This document shows, in pieces, positions 30,205 to 39,623 of a stretch of 64,000 nt of DNA (position 1 is the stretch's first letter; every line of letters starts with the position of its first letter). The stretch is taken from NCBI RefSeq assembly GCF_900156455.1, contig NZ_FTNQ01000002.1:682001-746000 (forward strand), given 5' to 3'. The position numbers and the translations under genes are program-made. This DNA comes from Microbacterium sp. RURRCA19A. GTDB taxonomy: Bacteria > Actinomycetota > Actinomycetes > Actinomycetales > Microbacteriaceae. The notes under the pieces are model-generated. The model did no database searches. It saw only the letters and a list, made by a program, of their open reading frames with translations, and had not been told where the DNA came from.

Positions 30205-31698
30205 ATGACCACTCTCGCTCCGCCGTCGCGAACGGCGACTCTGCGCGGACACTCCGTGCCCCTGGATCTGTTCATCGACGGCGAATGGCGCGCCGGCGAC
30301 GGTGACTTCGCCGTCTACGACCCGGCATCCGGGGTCGAGATCGCGCGCGTCGCCGACGGTACTGCGGCGGACGGGAAGGCGGCGCTGGATGCCGCGGCCG
30401 GCGCGCAGGCCGCGTGGGCGGCCATGCCTCCGCGCGACCGGGCCGACCTCTTCGCCCGCGCGCACCGACTGCTCCTCGAGCGGGGGGATGCCATCGCCGA
30501 GATCATGACGCTCGAGAGCGGCAAGCCCCTCGCCGAGTCGCGCGCGGAGTTCCAGCTCAGCGCCGACTTCTTCCTCTGGTACACCGAGCAGATCGCGCAC
30601 CTGCACGGCTCGTTCGCCCACGGATCGCGCGGCGGATACCGCATCGTCACGACCCACCAGCCCGTGGGGCCGACGCTCCTCATCACGCCGTGGAACTTCC
30701 CGTTGCTGATGATCGCCCGCAAGGCCGGCGCCGCGCTCGCGGCCGGCTGCACCACCGTCGTGAAGACCGCGCGCGAGACGCCGCTCACCTGCGCGCTGTT
30801 CGTGTCGGTGCTGACCGACGCCGGGTTCCCGCCCGGCGTGGTGAACCTCGTCCACACCACGTCCTCGTCGGCGATCTCGGCCGAGGTCATGGCCGACCCG
30901 CGGCTGCGGAAGGTGAGCTTCACGGGCTCCACCGAGGTCGGCTCGACGCTGTTGCGGCAGGCGGCCCCCGGCATCGTCAACGCCTCCATGGAGCTCGGGG
31001 GTGACGGACCGTTCGTCGTGCTCGACGACGCCGACGTCGAAGCCGCCGCGGCCCAGGCGATCGTCGCGAAGTTCCGCAACGCCGGGCAGGCGTGCGTCGC
31101 CGCGAACCGCATCATCGTGCACGAGAAGGTCGCCGACGCGTTCATCGAGCGCTTCGTCGCGCTCGCGAAGGCACTGCGGGTCGGCAGCGGATTCGACGCG
31201 GGCACCGACGTCGGCCCCATCATCTCGGCCCGGCAGCGCGACGGCGTGGCCGACCTCGTCGCGGAGTTCGAGCGCATCGACGCGACGCTCCTCGCCGGCG
31301 GTCGCGCGATCGACGGCGACGGCTACTTCTTCGAGCCGACCGTCTTCGAGGTGCACGACCGCGAGAGCGACGTGTGCCACCGCGAGCTCTTCGCCCCCAT
31401 CGCCGCGATCTACCGTGCCGACAGCACCGCGGATGCCATTCGCTTCGCCAACGACACCCGGTATGGTCTGGCCGCGTACGTGTTCACGCGCGACCTGTCC
31501 CGCGCGTTCGCCGTCGCCGAGCGACTCGACTTCGGCATGGTGGGCATCAACCGCGGGATCATGGCCGATCCCGCCGCCGCGTTCGGCGGTGTGAAGGCGT
31601 CGGGCCTCGGCCGCGAAGGCGGGCAGGACGGCATCTACGAATTCCTCGAGCCGAAGTACCTGGCCGTCACCGTCGACGAAGAAGGAGCCCTCTCGTGA
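30205..31698 (+). CDS. NAD(P)-dependent aldehyde dehydrogenase (semialdehyde dehydrogenase-like)
   Basis: A 497-residue aldehyde dehydrogenase. PWNFP, VVKTA (cofactor lysine), FTGSTEVG, catalytic Glu in MELGGDGPF and catalytic Cys in FRNAGQACVAANR are all in order. Similarity is closest to succinate-semialdehyde-type dehydrogenases. GAAAGGA precedes the ATG. It leads an operon with an alcohol and a hydroxyacyl-CoA dehydrogenase, each joined by a GTGA overlap. Confidence 0.93.
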   Translation: MTTLAPPSRTATLRGHSVPLDLFIDGEWRAGDGDFAVYDPASGVEIARVADGTAADGKAALDAAAGAQAAWAAMPPRDRADLFARAHRLLLERGDAIAEIMTLESGKPLAESRAEFQLSADFFLWYTEQIAHLHGSFAHGSRGGYRIVTTHQPVGPTLLITPWNFPLLMIARKAGAALAAGCTTVVKTARETPLTCALFVSVLTDAGFPPGVVNLVHTTSSSAISAEVMADPRLRKVSFTGSTEVGSTLLRQAAPGIVNASMELGGDGPFVVLDDADVEAAAAQAIVAKFRNAGQACVAANRIIVHEKVADAFIERFVALAKALRVGSGFDAGTDVGPIISARQRDGVADLVAEFERIDATLLAGGRAIDGDGYFFEPTVFEVHDRESDVCHRELFAPIAAIYRADSTADAIRFANDTRYGLAAYVFTRDLSRAFAVAERLDFGMVGINRGIMADPAAAFGGVKASGLGREGGQDGIYEFLEPKYLAVTVDEEGALS

Positions 31699-32966
31699 GC
31701 GACACCACCGCCCTCCCCGCCCCGACCCGCACCGACAACGACCTCGCGCTCGGGCTGCTGCGGCAGCCGCGCTCGGTCCTGTTCGGTCCGGGGCAACGTC
31801 GCCAGCTGCCGCGCGTGGTCGCCGAGATCGGTCGCCACGCCCTCCTCGTCACCGACGAGCGGATGGCATCCAGTACCGAATTCCGCGAGATCGCGGACGG
31901 GCTCCGGGGCGCGGGCGTCGAGGTCGAGGTGTTCGACCGCACCGAGCCCGAACTGCCGCGCGAGAACGTCATGGAGGTCGCCGAGCGCTATCGCGACCTT
32001 CCGATCGACGTGATCGTCGGCGTGGGCGGCGGGTCGTGCCTCGACCTCGCCAAGGTGTCCGCGGTCGTGCTCGCCAACGGCGGCGACGTCCGCGACTACT
32101 ACGGCGAGTTCCTCGTCCCGGGGCCCGGTGTCCCGGTCGTCACCGTGCCGACCACGGGCGGCACGGGCGCCGAGGTCACGTGCATCTCGGTCGTCTTCGA
32201 CGGCGAGCGGGGCATGAAGGTCGGGGTCGCGAGTCCGCACCTCGAGGCCACCGTCGCCGTCATCGACCCCGAGCTGACGCTCACCTGCCCACCCGGACTC
32301 ACCGCCGCCACCGGCGCCGACGCCCTGTCGCACCTCGTCGAGGCGTTCACGGGTCGTGCGAAGAACCCCACGCCGGAGGAACTCGCGACCAGACTCTATG
32401 CCGGGAAGAACCTCCTCACCGACGTCTACGCACGGCAGGGGCTCGCGCTCCTGGGTCGCTCGCTGCCGGCCGTCGCCGCCGACGGGTCCGACCTCGCCGC
32501 GCGCACCGACACGATGTTCGCGTCGTACTGCGCCGGCATGGCGATCAACACCGCGGGCACCGCGGGCGCGCACGCCATCCAGTCGCCGATCGGCAACCTG
32601 ACCCACACCCCGCACGGGTTCGGGGTCGCCGCGCTGCTGCCCTGGGTCATGCGGTACAACCTGCCCGCCCGCGTCGCGGAGTTCGCCGAGATCGCGCGGC
32701 TGCTCGGCGCCGGGGATGCGTCGGCGAGCGAGGAGGAGCGGGCTCGGGACGGCATCCGGGCCGTGGAGGATCTGCTGCGGGCGCTCGGCGCCCCGACCGA
32801 CCTCGCGACCCTCGGGCTGTCGCCCGACGACTTCGGCTTCGTCGCCGACCAGGCGATGCTGGCGACGCGGCTGACCGCGAACAACCCCCGCGAGCTGAGC
32901 CGCGACGCGGTGCTCGAGATCCTCCGTCGAGGCCACGCCGCCGATCGCGACTGGTGGGGCGAGTGA
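31695..32966 (+). CDS. Iron-containing alcohol dehydrogenase
   Basis: A 423-residue group III alcohol dehydrogenase. The NAD motif GVGGGSCLDLAK, VPTTGGTGAE segment and metal ligands in ATGADALSHLVEA, GAHAIQSP and THTPHGFG are visible. It oxidises a primary alcohol, such as a hydroxy acid from ester hydrolysis, to the aldehyde used by the upstream enzyme. The GTG overlaps the preceding TGA and has AAGGAG upstream. Confidence 0.92.
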   Translation: MSDTTALPAPTRTDNDLALGLLRQPRSVLFGPGQRRQLPRVVAEIGRHALLVTDERMASSTEFREIADGLRGAGVEVEVFDRTEPELPRENVMEVAERYRDLPIDVIVGVGGGSCLDLAKVSAVVLANGGDVRDYYGEFLVPGPGVPVVTVPTTGGTGAEVTCISVVFDGERGMKVGVASPHLEATVAVIDPELTLTCPPGLTAATGADALSHLVEAFTGRAKNPTPEELATRLYAGKNLLTDVYARQGLALLGRSLPAVAADGSDLAARTDTMFASYCAGMAINTAGTAGAHAIQSPIGNLTHTPHGFGVAALLPWVMRYNLPARVAEFAEIARLLGAGDASASEEERARDGIRAVEDLLRALGAPTDLATLGLSPDDFGFVADQAMLATRLTANNPRELSRDAVLEILRRGHAADRDWWGE

Positions 32967-33904
32967 CCGGCCGACCCGTCGCGATCGTCGGCTCGGGCGC
33001 GATCGGCGTCGCGTTCGCGGTGCTGTTCGCCCGGGCCGGGCGCACGGCCGCGGTGTTCGACATCGACGACGCCGCGCTGGACCGCGGCCGCGCGGACGTC
33101 GGGGCGCGGCTGCGGCTGCTCGCGGACGCCGGCCTCCTCGCCGAGGATCCTGCCGTCGTCGCGGCGCGGATCGGATGGCACACGGATGCCGCGGCGGCCG
33201 CGCACGACGCCGAGCTCGTGCAGGAGTGCGCCCCCGAACGCGCGGACCTCAAGCGCGAGATCCTCGCGCGGTTCGCGGCGGTCGCGCCCGAGGACGCCGT
33301 GCTCGCGAGCTCGACGTCGGCGATCCAGCCCTCCGTCCTGGCCGAAGGGCTCGCGCTCGAGGTCGCCGCTCGGCTGGTCGTCGGACACCCCGGCAACCCG
33401 CCGTATCTGCTACCGGTGATCGAGGTCGTGCCGTCGCCGGTCACGGCATCCGCGACCGTCGATCGCGCCGCCGGGATCTACCGCTCCGTGGGGCTGCGTC
33501 CGGTCGTGCTGCGTCGCGAGATCGAGGGCTTCGTCTTCAACCGGCTGCAGGGCGCGCTGCTCCGCGAGGCGTACTGCCTGGTGCGGGACGGGATCGTGGA
33601 CGCCGCCGACGTCGACGAGGTCGTCCGCAGCGGCCTCGGCCGACGGTGGAGCATCATCGGCCCGTTCGAGACGAGCGACCTCAACGTGCGCGGCGGCATC
33701 GCCGCCCACGCCGAACGCATGGGGGAGTCGTACGCCCGCATGGGTGCCGAACGCGGTCAGCACGACCCCTGGACCCCCGAGCTCGTCGCCCGCGTCGCCG
33801 CGGAGCGCCGCGCGGCGCTGCCGCTCGGAGCCTGGGACGCGCGCGTGCGGTGGCGCGATGCCCGCCTCATGGCGCTGACCCCGCTCTGGGACTCGGCAGG
33901 CTGA
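32963..33904 (+). CDS. 3-hydroxyacyl-CoA dehydrogenase family protein
   Basis: A 313-residue protein of the HAD/lambda-crystallin group: Rossmann motif GSGAIG (residues 10-15), FDIDD acidic loop end, QECAPE, SSTSAIQPS with catalytic Ser, and GHPGNPPYLLPVIEVVP with the catalytic His. FNRLQGALLREAYCLV starts the C-terminal helical domain. It may act on a 3-hydroxy acid or its CoA ester. The GTG overlaps the alcohol dehydrogenase TGA. Confidence 0.9.
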   Translation: MTGRPVAIVGSGAIGVAFAVLFARAGRTAAVFDIDDAALDRGRADVGARLRLLADAGLLAEDPAVVAARIGWHTDAAAAAHDAELVQECAPERADLKREILARFAAVAPEDAVLASSTSAIQPSVLAEGLALEVAARLVVGHPGNPPYLLPVIEVVPSPVTASATVDRAAGIYRSVGLRPVVLRREIEGFVFNRLQGALLREAYCLVRDGIVDAADVDEVVRSGLGRRWSIIGPFETSDLNVRGGIAAHAERMGESYARMGAERGQHDPWTPELVARVAAERRAALPLGAWDARVRWRDARLMALTPLWDSAG

Positions 33905-34007
33905 GGCGGGTGGTTATCCCGCACATCGTCCGGGAACGCAATCCCTCCGTGCGCGAACCGGCCCGGTGGGAGCCTGGTGCCCCCGAACACCAGAAAGGAC
34001 TGGGACG

Positions 34008-34283
34008 ATGTCCGACACCACCGCATCCACCGACCCGTTCGCCAATTCCTCCGGCCCCGAGGGGCACTCGATCACCGACTGGACCGACCTCGGTCGCGAG
34101 ATGTGGTCGTACCTCACCGGCCGCGGCGCCGCGGTCAACTACTCGTTCGTCGACATGACCATCGAGGTGCCGCGCGACATCGGCCCCGACGCGCCCCGGG
34201 CGACGTGGAAGCTCAACGGCACCCTGCGCGTCACCACCAGCGACGACACCGCGCCGGGCTCCGACCCGTACCGCGGCAACTGA
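34008..34283 (+). CDS. Small acidic protein, unknown function
   Basis: A 91-residue soluble protein with the segment WTDLGREMWSYLTGRGAAVNYSF followed by a short beta-rich half (MTIEVP, ATWKLNGTLRVTT). A GAAAGGA ribosome site precedes the ATG. It lies 14 bases before the FHA-domain gene and is probably co-transcribed with it. No family recognised with confidence. Confidence 0.7.
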   Translation: MSDTTASTDPFANSSGPEGHSITDWTDLGREMWSYLTGRGAAVNYSFVDMTIEVPRDIGPDAPRATWKLNGTLRVTTSDDTAPGSDPYRGN

Positions 34284-34297
34284 GGGCGGGCGCCGTC

Positions 34298-35185
34298 ATG
34301 GTGCGCCTCGACATCGACCTCGCCTTCTCGGAGGAGGAGGCGGGGGCGGATGCCACCCTCCCGCCGTTCGAGGGTACGATCACCGCCGCGGGCTCCGAGG
34401 TGCGGATCACCCTCAGCGATCCGTCGCGGCTGCCCGGCAACGGCCGTCGCACGCTCGCCGAGCTGTCGACGGTCGCCGACGCCCTGGCTGCGCGCGGGAT
34501 CTCGGTGCGAGTGGAAGGACCGGACGGCCCGATCCTGCAGCTCGGTGACGTCAAGAGCAGCCTGCTGCAACGGGTCGTCACGGGTTCCCCGCACATCCGG
34601 CTCGGCTCCGTCGCCGCGCTCGCGCCCCTGCTCACGCGACGCAAGGACGGACAGGCGCTGGCATTCCCCGTCCCGCCGGGCACCCCGCTGCCGCTCGTGC
34701 CGACCGTCAACCGCTCCGTCCGGCGTCGCATCACCACGACGCACTACACACCGGGCTCCGGACGCCCGCGGCTGATCTTCGCGATCGGCGACGGCTCGTG
34801 GGACGGATCGCGTCCGCGCGAGTTCGACCTGCTGCCCACGAAGACCGTGATCGGGTCCGGCGACGAGGCCGACCTGCGGCTTCCCGGCCTCGCCCCCGTC
34901 CACGCCGAGATCCGGCACGAAGGCGACGACGAGTACGTCCTCTACGGGTTCGACGTCGTCGGCGGCGGCGGTGCCGCGCCGGAGGGACGTCGCGGAGACG
35001 GACGCATCCTGCGCACGGGCGCGCGGATCGAGCTGGGCGACTGGCGCCTGGCGTACTTCCGCGCCGAGTGGGCCGACCACGGCCGTCCCTACGGCGGTCG
35101 TGTGGGCGGCGAGCTCGCGCGTCAGCGCAAGCAACCGCCCCGCGGGGGCACGGGCCCGCTCGCCACGGCATCCGACCCCGACTGA
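34298..35185 (+). CDS. FHA domain-containing protein
   Basis: A 295-residue protein with a C-terminal forkhead-associated domain (about residues 165-260): LPTKTVIGSGDEADLRLPG and PVHAEIRHEG carry the Gly, Ser-like, His and loop positions of FHA phosphothreonine-binding modules, although the usual Arg-Ser pair is partly replaced. The N-terminal 150 residues are a beta-rich region without a recognised domain. It may bind phosphoproteins of a Ser/Thr kinase pathway, but no kinase is encoded nearby. Confidence 0.8.
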   Translation: MVRLDIDLAFSEEEAGADATLPPFEGTITAAGSEVRITLSDPSRLPGNGRRTLAELSTVADALAARGISVRVEGPDGPILQLGDVKSSLLQRVVTGSPHIRLGSVAALAPLLTRRKDGQALAFPVPPGTPLPLVPTVNRSVRRRITTTHYTPGSGRPRLIFAIGDGSWDGSRPREFDLLPTKTVIGSGDEADLRLPGLAPVHAEIRHEGDDEYVLYGFDVVGGGGAAPEGRRGDGRILRTGARIELGDWRLAYFRAEWADHGRPYGGRVGGELARQRKQPPRGGTGPLATASDPD

Positions 35186-35200
35186 GCCGCCCCGGAGCGC

Positions 35201-35267
35201 CGAGACTGCATCCGCCCGACAAACCCATTGCAGCCTGCGGGGGATTCGTCAGGCGCGTGCAGTCTCG
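35201..35267. repeat. 67-bp palindromic intergenic repeat, copy 2
   Basis: It begins CGAGACTGCA and ends TGCAGTCTCG. The outer arms extend to 16 bp (GAGCGCCGAGACTGCA at 35195-35210 and its complement at 35258-35273). It lies between the converging FHA and MFS genes. Confidence 0.85.
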
Positions 35268-35318
35268 GCGCTCTCGGGACACGGGCGCGACCCGTCCGGC
35301 CGCGACCCGCGCGCGGCC

Positions 35319-36518
35319 TCAGGGCGCCGTCACGCGCCACACGCTCCGCGTGGATGCGGCGGCCAGCGTCGCCACCACGATGAGCGCGGCGCAGGTCCAG
35401 AGCACGAGAGTCGTCCCGACCGCGTGGGCCACCGGGCCGACGACCGCTTCGCCCAGGGGCACGGCGACGAACGACCCGACCATGTCGTAGGAGTACACGC
35501 GCGAGAGCGCGTCGCGCGGGATGTGCGACTGCAGCGACTGGTCCCAGGCGATCGCGAAGAGCTCGGTCGCGAAGCCGCCGAGCGCGAACCCGATGATGAG
35601 CACCGCGACTACGGGTGCGGCCGCCAGCGTCGCGACCGGCACCGCCGCGAACGCCATCGCGGCGACGCCGATCCCGAGTGCGCGGTGGGGCCGCCAGCGC
35701 AGCGCGACCACCGCTCCCAGCGCGAAGCCCAGGGTCTGCGCCCCGATGACGAACCCCCACGCCGAGCGCCCCACCGTCTCGTCCGCGACCACCGGCCCGA
35801 GCACGGCGACGGCGCCGGTGAACGCCGCGTTCAGCACGGCGAACTGCAGCACGACGATCCACACCCAGGAACGACTCGTGAACTCGCGCCACCCCTCCCG
35901 CAGGTCGGCGATCACCGACGCACGCGGGGCCTTCGCCCGCTCCGGCAGGCGCAGCCGCGAGAAGAAGACAGCCGCGGCCGCGAAGGCGGCGGCATCCACG
36001 GCCAGACCCCAGCCCGGCCCGACCGCGGCGATCAGGATGCCACCCGCCGAGGCTCCGAGGATCGTGCCGGCGTTCAGCCCGAGGCGCAGCAGCGCGTTGG
36101 CCGGGCGCAGCTGCTCCGGGGGAACGGTGTCGGGCACGAGTGCGGCGGACGCGGGCAGGCTCACGCCGGCGACCGCGCCGTTCAGGATGCTCAACACGAT
36201 CAGTGCCGGCACGGTCGCCGATCCGGTGACGACGAGGGCGGCGACGCCGCCTTGCGTGAGTGCCGCCGCGACCGACGTCCCGACCAGCAGGAGATTGCGG
36301 GGGAGGCGGTCGGCGAGGACGCCCCCGAAGAGGAGGACGGCGACGTTGGTGATCGAGCGCGCCGCGACGACGAGCCCCAGGTCGGCGGCGGAGCCCGTGA
36401 GGTCGAGCACGGCGAAGGCGAGGGCGATGGGGGCGACGGCGTTGCCGACGATGCTCGTCGTCCGCGCCGCGAGGAGCCACCGGAAGGCCGCATGGCGGAG
36501 CGGCCCCGGCCCGGTCAC
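35319..36518 (-). CDS. MFS transporter (multidrug type)
   Basis: A 399-residue major facilitator with twelve predicted helices; the loop 2-3 motif GGVLADRLPRN matches the MFS signature GxLaDrxGrr. Members of this branch export drugs or siderophores. The GTG at 36518 overlaps the stop of the ArsR-type regulator as GTGA, so expression is coupled to, and probably controlled by, that regulator. Confidence 0.9.
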   Translation of the reverse strand: MTGPGPLRHAAFRWLLAARTTSIVGNAVAPIALAFAVLDLTGSAADLGLVVAARSITNVAVLLFGGVLADRLPRNLLLVGTSVAAALTQGGVAALVVTGSATVPALIVLSILNGAVAGVSLPASAALVPDTVPPEQLRPANALLRLGLNAGTILGASAGGILIAAVGPGWGLAVDAAAFAAAAVFFSRLRLPERAKAPRASVIADLREGWREFTSRSWVWIVVLQFAVLNAAFTGAVAVLGPVVADETVGRSAWGFVIGAQTLGFALGAVVALRWRPHRALGIGVAAMAFAAVPVATLAAAPVVAVLIIGFALGGFATELFAIAWDQSLQSHIPRDALSRVYSYDMVGSFVAVPLGEAVVGPVAHAVGTTLVLWTCAALIVVATLAAASTRSVWRVTAP

Positions 36519-37039
36519 GGGCGCTCCAGGCGGAAGAGCGCGGCCGTCATCGAGACCGGCTGCGTCCCGGGGGTGCGCGGCGGCCGGGCGGCGGCGTGCA
36601 GCAGAGCCGACGCCTCGGCGACGTGGTGCACCACCCGCCGCCACACTTCGGGATCGACCCATAGCTCGGCGTCGGTCGTGACGCCGGGGCCGTCGGCGCG
36701 CCGCCGTTCGCGGCGCCGCAGCTCGTCGATGACGGCCTCGGTGTACGACGCCGCGTCTTCGGCGGGCACGCGCGCGGTCGGGGGAGCGTCGGGGTCGATC
36801 CGGCGCGAGGAGGACTCGTGGCGGTAGCGTTTGGCATCCCCGCCGCGCAACCGCACGGTCTCGACGACGCGGATGAGGCCCACCCGCTCCAGCACGCGGA
36901 GGTGGTAGCTGGCCGCGGCCTGGGAGACGCCGAGCTCTCGCCCGACCTCGGCGGCGCTCATGGCCGCTCCGGTCAGCAGCGACAGCATCCGGAGGCGGAG
37001 CGGGTGCGCGGTGGCGCGCAGCTCGTCGATGCGGGACAT
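36515..37039 (-). CDS. ArsR/HTH_20-type transcriptional regulator
   Basis: A 174-residue winged-helix regulator: MSRIDELRATAHPLRLRMLSLL followed by the helix-turn-helix SAAEVGRELGVSQAAASYHLRVLERVG. The C-terminal half is charged and resembles regulators fused to a small effector domain. It heads an operon with an MFS exporter and probably represses it until an inducer binds. Confidence 0.88.
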   Translation of the reverse strand: MSRIDELRATAHPLRLRMLSLLTGAAMSAAEVGRELGVSQAAASYHLRVLERVGLIRVVETVRLRGGDAKRYRHESSSRRIDPDAPPTARVPAEDAASYTEAVIDELRRRERRRADGPGVTTDAELWVDPEVWRRVVHHVAEASALLHAAARPPRTPGTQPVSMTAALFRLERP

Positions 37040-37107
37040 CCCCCGATGCTGGCGCGCTCGGGGCCGACCGTCAAATGTCTCTTTGGGGGTTATCGGGCCC
37101 GGAACCG

Positions 37108-37174
37108 CGAGACTGCATCTGCCTGACGAATCCACTGCAGGTTGCAGTGGAGTTGTCGGCTGCATGCGGTCTCG
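37108..37174. repeat. 67-bp palindromic intergenic repeat, copy 3
   Basis: It begins CGAGACTGCA and ends TGCGGTCTCG, with a central CCACTGCAGGTTGCAGTGG pairing. It lies downstream of purU and upstream of the ArsR-type gene, both on the minus strand. Confidence 0.85.
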
Positions 37175-37220
37175 GCGCCGAGGCGCGCCGACACCGCGGC
37201 GACGATGTCGGGCCCGGCCC

Positions 37221-38108
37221 TTAGGACGTGAAGACGATCGTGTGGTTGCCGTGGCGGATGATGCGGTCTTCGGCGTGCCAGAGCACCGCGCGCGAGAGCA
37301 CCTGGCGCTCGACGTCGGCGCCGCGGCGGGCGAGCTCGGCGGCGGAGTCGGCGTGGGTCACGCGGACGGTGTCCTGCTCGATGATCGGACCCTCGTCGAG
37401 GTCGCCGGTGACGTAGTGCGAGGTCGCGCCGATGAGCTTGACGCCGCGTTCCTTGGCCTTCTTGTAGGGCTCCGCGCCGATGAAGGCGGGCAGGAACGAG
37501 TGGTGGATGTTGATCACCGGCACCCCGATCTTCTCGAGGAACTCCGGCGAGAGGATCTGCATGTAGCGCGCGAGCACGACGAAGTCGACGTTGCCGACCA
37601 GGAGCTCGAGGATGCGCGCCTCGGAGGCGGACTTGTCGGGGCCGGGGGTCGAGGGCACGTGGAAGAACGGCACGCCGAACGACCGGACGTCGTCGGCAGA
37701 GGTCGTGTGGTTGGACACGACCATCGGGATGCTCACGGGCAGGTCGCCGCGGCGGTGGCGCCACAGCAGGTCGAGGAGGCAGTGGTCCTGCTTCGACGCG
37801 AGGATGGCCATGCGCTTGGGGGTGGCGAGGTCGGTGAGCTTCCACTCCAGCTCGAAACCGTCGCGGAGCGTCCGGTGGAGGTCGGCCTGGATCTCGGGCA
37901 GGGATGCCGCGAGGTCGGGGCGGTGGAACACCACGCGCTGGAAATACGCCCCGCCGCGCGTGCCGTCGGAGTACTGGTCGAAGGCGACGATGTTGCCGCC
38001 CTGGCGCGCGATGAGAGCCGAGACCGCGGCGATGATGCCGGGGGTGTCGCTGCCGTGGACGATGAGGCACGCGTGATCGGGCTGCAGGTGGGGGCTCGCG
38101 GAGACCAT
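37221..38108 (-). CDS. purU: Formyltetrahydrofolate deformylase
   Basis: A 295-residue enzyme releasing formate from 10-formyl-THF for purine synthesis and one-carbon balance. An N-terminal ACT domain (CLIVHGSDTPGIIAAVSALI, residues about 12-80) precedes the formyltransferase domain with NIHHSFLPAF and the catalytic Asp in GATSHYVTGDLDEGPII. The start at 38108 is supported by CAGAAT 6 nt upstream. An in-frame start 13 codons earlier is less likely. Confidence 0.94.
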   Translation of the reverse strand: MVSASPHLQPDHACLIVHGSDTPGIIAAVSALIARQGGNIVAFDQYSDGTRGGAYFQRVVFHRPDLAASLPEIQADLHRTLRDGFELEWKLTDLATPKRMAILASKQDHCLLDLLWRHRRGDLPVSIPMVVSNHTTSADDVRSFGVPFFHVPSTPGPDKSASEARILELLVGNVDFVVLARYMQILSPEFLEKIGVPVINIHHSFLPAFIGAEPYKKAKERGVKLIGATSHYVTGDLDEGPIIEQDTVRVTHADSAAELARRGADVERQVLSRAVLWHAEDRIIRHGNHTIVFTS

Positions 38109-38114
38109 CGGACC

Positions 38115-38120
38115 ATTCTG
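38115..38120 (-). promoter_or_regulatory. -10 box of purU (CAGAAT), leaderless
   Basis: CAGAAT on the minus strand ends 6 nt before the ATG at 38108; the A at position 2 and T at position 6 are kept. Confidence 0.4.
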
Positions 38121-38205
38121 CCGTGCCCCGGTGACGGCGGTGACCACCGTCGCGTCGCTCCGACCCCGGCCGCGCGCATCGGCCCGTCGTGTCCGTGCCC
38201 ACGAC

Positions 38206-38211
38206 TAGCCT
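38206..38211 (+). promoter_or_regulatory. -10 box (TAGCCT) of the MFS gene
   Basis: TAGCCT would start transcription near 38218, leaving about 45 nt of leader before the GTG at 38264. Confidence 0.4.
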
Positions 38212-38263
38212 GATGGATGCCGCTCCCTGTGGCATCCATCCCCTTCCTCCGCCAGGACTCGAC

Positions 38264-39580
38264 GTGATCAGCAGCCTCGAACGCCCCGGGTGGCGGACGT
38301 GGACGCTGTGGGGCGTGGGCGTTCTCGCGTACGTCGTCTCGATCGTCAACCGCACGTCCCTCTCGGCGGTGGGGGTGGATGCCGCGACCCGCTTCCACGC
38401 GGATGCCTCGGCGCTGTCGCTGTTCGCGGTGATCCAGCTGTTCGTCTACGGCGCGATGCAGATCCCCGTCGGTCTGCTGCTCGACCGCTACGGCGCGCGA
38501 CCGATGATCGCCATCGGCATGCTGCTGATGGCGGCGGGCCAACTCGTGATGGCGTTCGCGGACGCGGTGGGGATCGGCATCCTGGCCCGCGTCCTGATCG
38601 GCGCGGGCGACGCGATGATCTTCCCCAGCGTCCTGCGCGTGATCGCGACGTGGTTCCCGGCGCAGCGGGCGCCGGTGCTCGTGCAGTTGACGGGGATCAT
38701 CGGCCAGATGGGGCAGATCGTCGCGGTCGTCCCCCTCGCCGCTCTCCTGCACGCGACGAGTTGGAGCGTCGCGTTCGGCAGCGTCGCGGGGCTGGGCGTG
38801 CTGTTCGCGGTGCTGACGTACGCGATCATCCGCAACCGCCCGCCCGAGCGGCGGGATGACGCGGTCGACACGTCCGTCGACACAGAGACCGGCACGATCC
38901 GCGTCGTCACCTCGGCGGCCGATCTGCGGCAGGGCTTCCGCGAATCGTGGGCCCACCCAGGAACGCGTCTGGGGTTCTGGTCGCATTTCGCCACGCCGTT
39001 CGCCGGCACGGCGTTCATGCTGTTGTGGGGATTTCCCTTCCTGACCGCCGGGGAGGGGCTGCCGCCGGCGACCGCATCGGCGATCATGACGCTGTTCGTG
39101 TTCTTCGGCATCCTGTGCGGTCCGGTGATCGGTGCGATGTCGAGCCGGCATCCGCGCCGACGCTCGCGCTGGCTGGTGCTGCCCACGGTCGTGTTCCAGG
39201 CGCTCGCCTGGATCGCGGTGGCCGCGTGGCCGGGGCCCGCCCCGCTGTGGCTGCTGATCGTGCTCATGTTCGCGCTCGCGACCGGCGGACCGGCGTCGAT
39301 GATCGCCTTCGACCACGCCCGCACGTTCACACCGAGCCATCGCCTGAGCACGGCGACCGGCATCGTGAACGGCGGCGGCTTCCTCGCGGCGCTGCTGGCG
39401 ATCCTCTTCATCGGCATCGCGATGGACGTCCAGGGCGCAGGAACCCCCGACACCTACTCCCTGGATGCCTTCCGCCTGGCGTTCCTCACGCAGGTGCCGC
39501 TGTGGCTGGTCGGGGGCATCGCGATCGTCGTCGAGCGCGCCCGCACGATCCGTCACGTCGGCGGTGAGCTGCCGCGCTGA
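38264..39580 (+). CDS. MFS transporter (nitrate/sugar-phosphate-like)
   Basis: A 438-residue major facilitator with twelve predicted helices and the motif LLDRYGARPMIAIG after helix 2. The start is chosen at GTG 38264 with AGGA 6 nt upstream, because an in-frame ATG at 38213 lies almost on the -10 box TAGCCT. Homology, with SSLERPGWRTW preceding helix 1, also begins here. The substrate is unknown. Confidence 0.85.
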   Translation: MISSLERPGWRTWTLWGVGVLAYVVSIVNRTSLSAVGVDAATRFHADASALSLFAVIQLFVYGAMQIPVGLLLDRYGARPMIAIGMLLMAAGQLVMAFADAVGIGILARVLIGAGDAMIFPSVLRVIATWFPAQRAPVLVQLTGIIGQMGQIVAVVPLAALLHATSWSVAFGSVAGLGVLFAVLTYAIIRNRPPERRDDAVDTSVDTETGTIRVVTSAADLRQGFRESWAHPGTRLGFWSHFATPFAGTAFMLLWGFPFLTAGEGLPPATASAIMTLFVFFGILCGPVIGAMSSRHPRRRSRWLVLPTVVFQALAWIAVAAWPGPAPLWLLIVLMFALATGGPASMIAFDHARTFTPSHRLSTATGIVNGGGFLAALLAILFIGIAMDVQGAGTPDTYSLDAFRLAFLTQVPLWLVGGIAIVVERARTIRHVGGELPR

Positions 39581-39623
39581 TCGGGCGGTGCCGCGTCGTG
39601 GCGGCCGCGCGGGGCGGCCGGGA

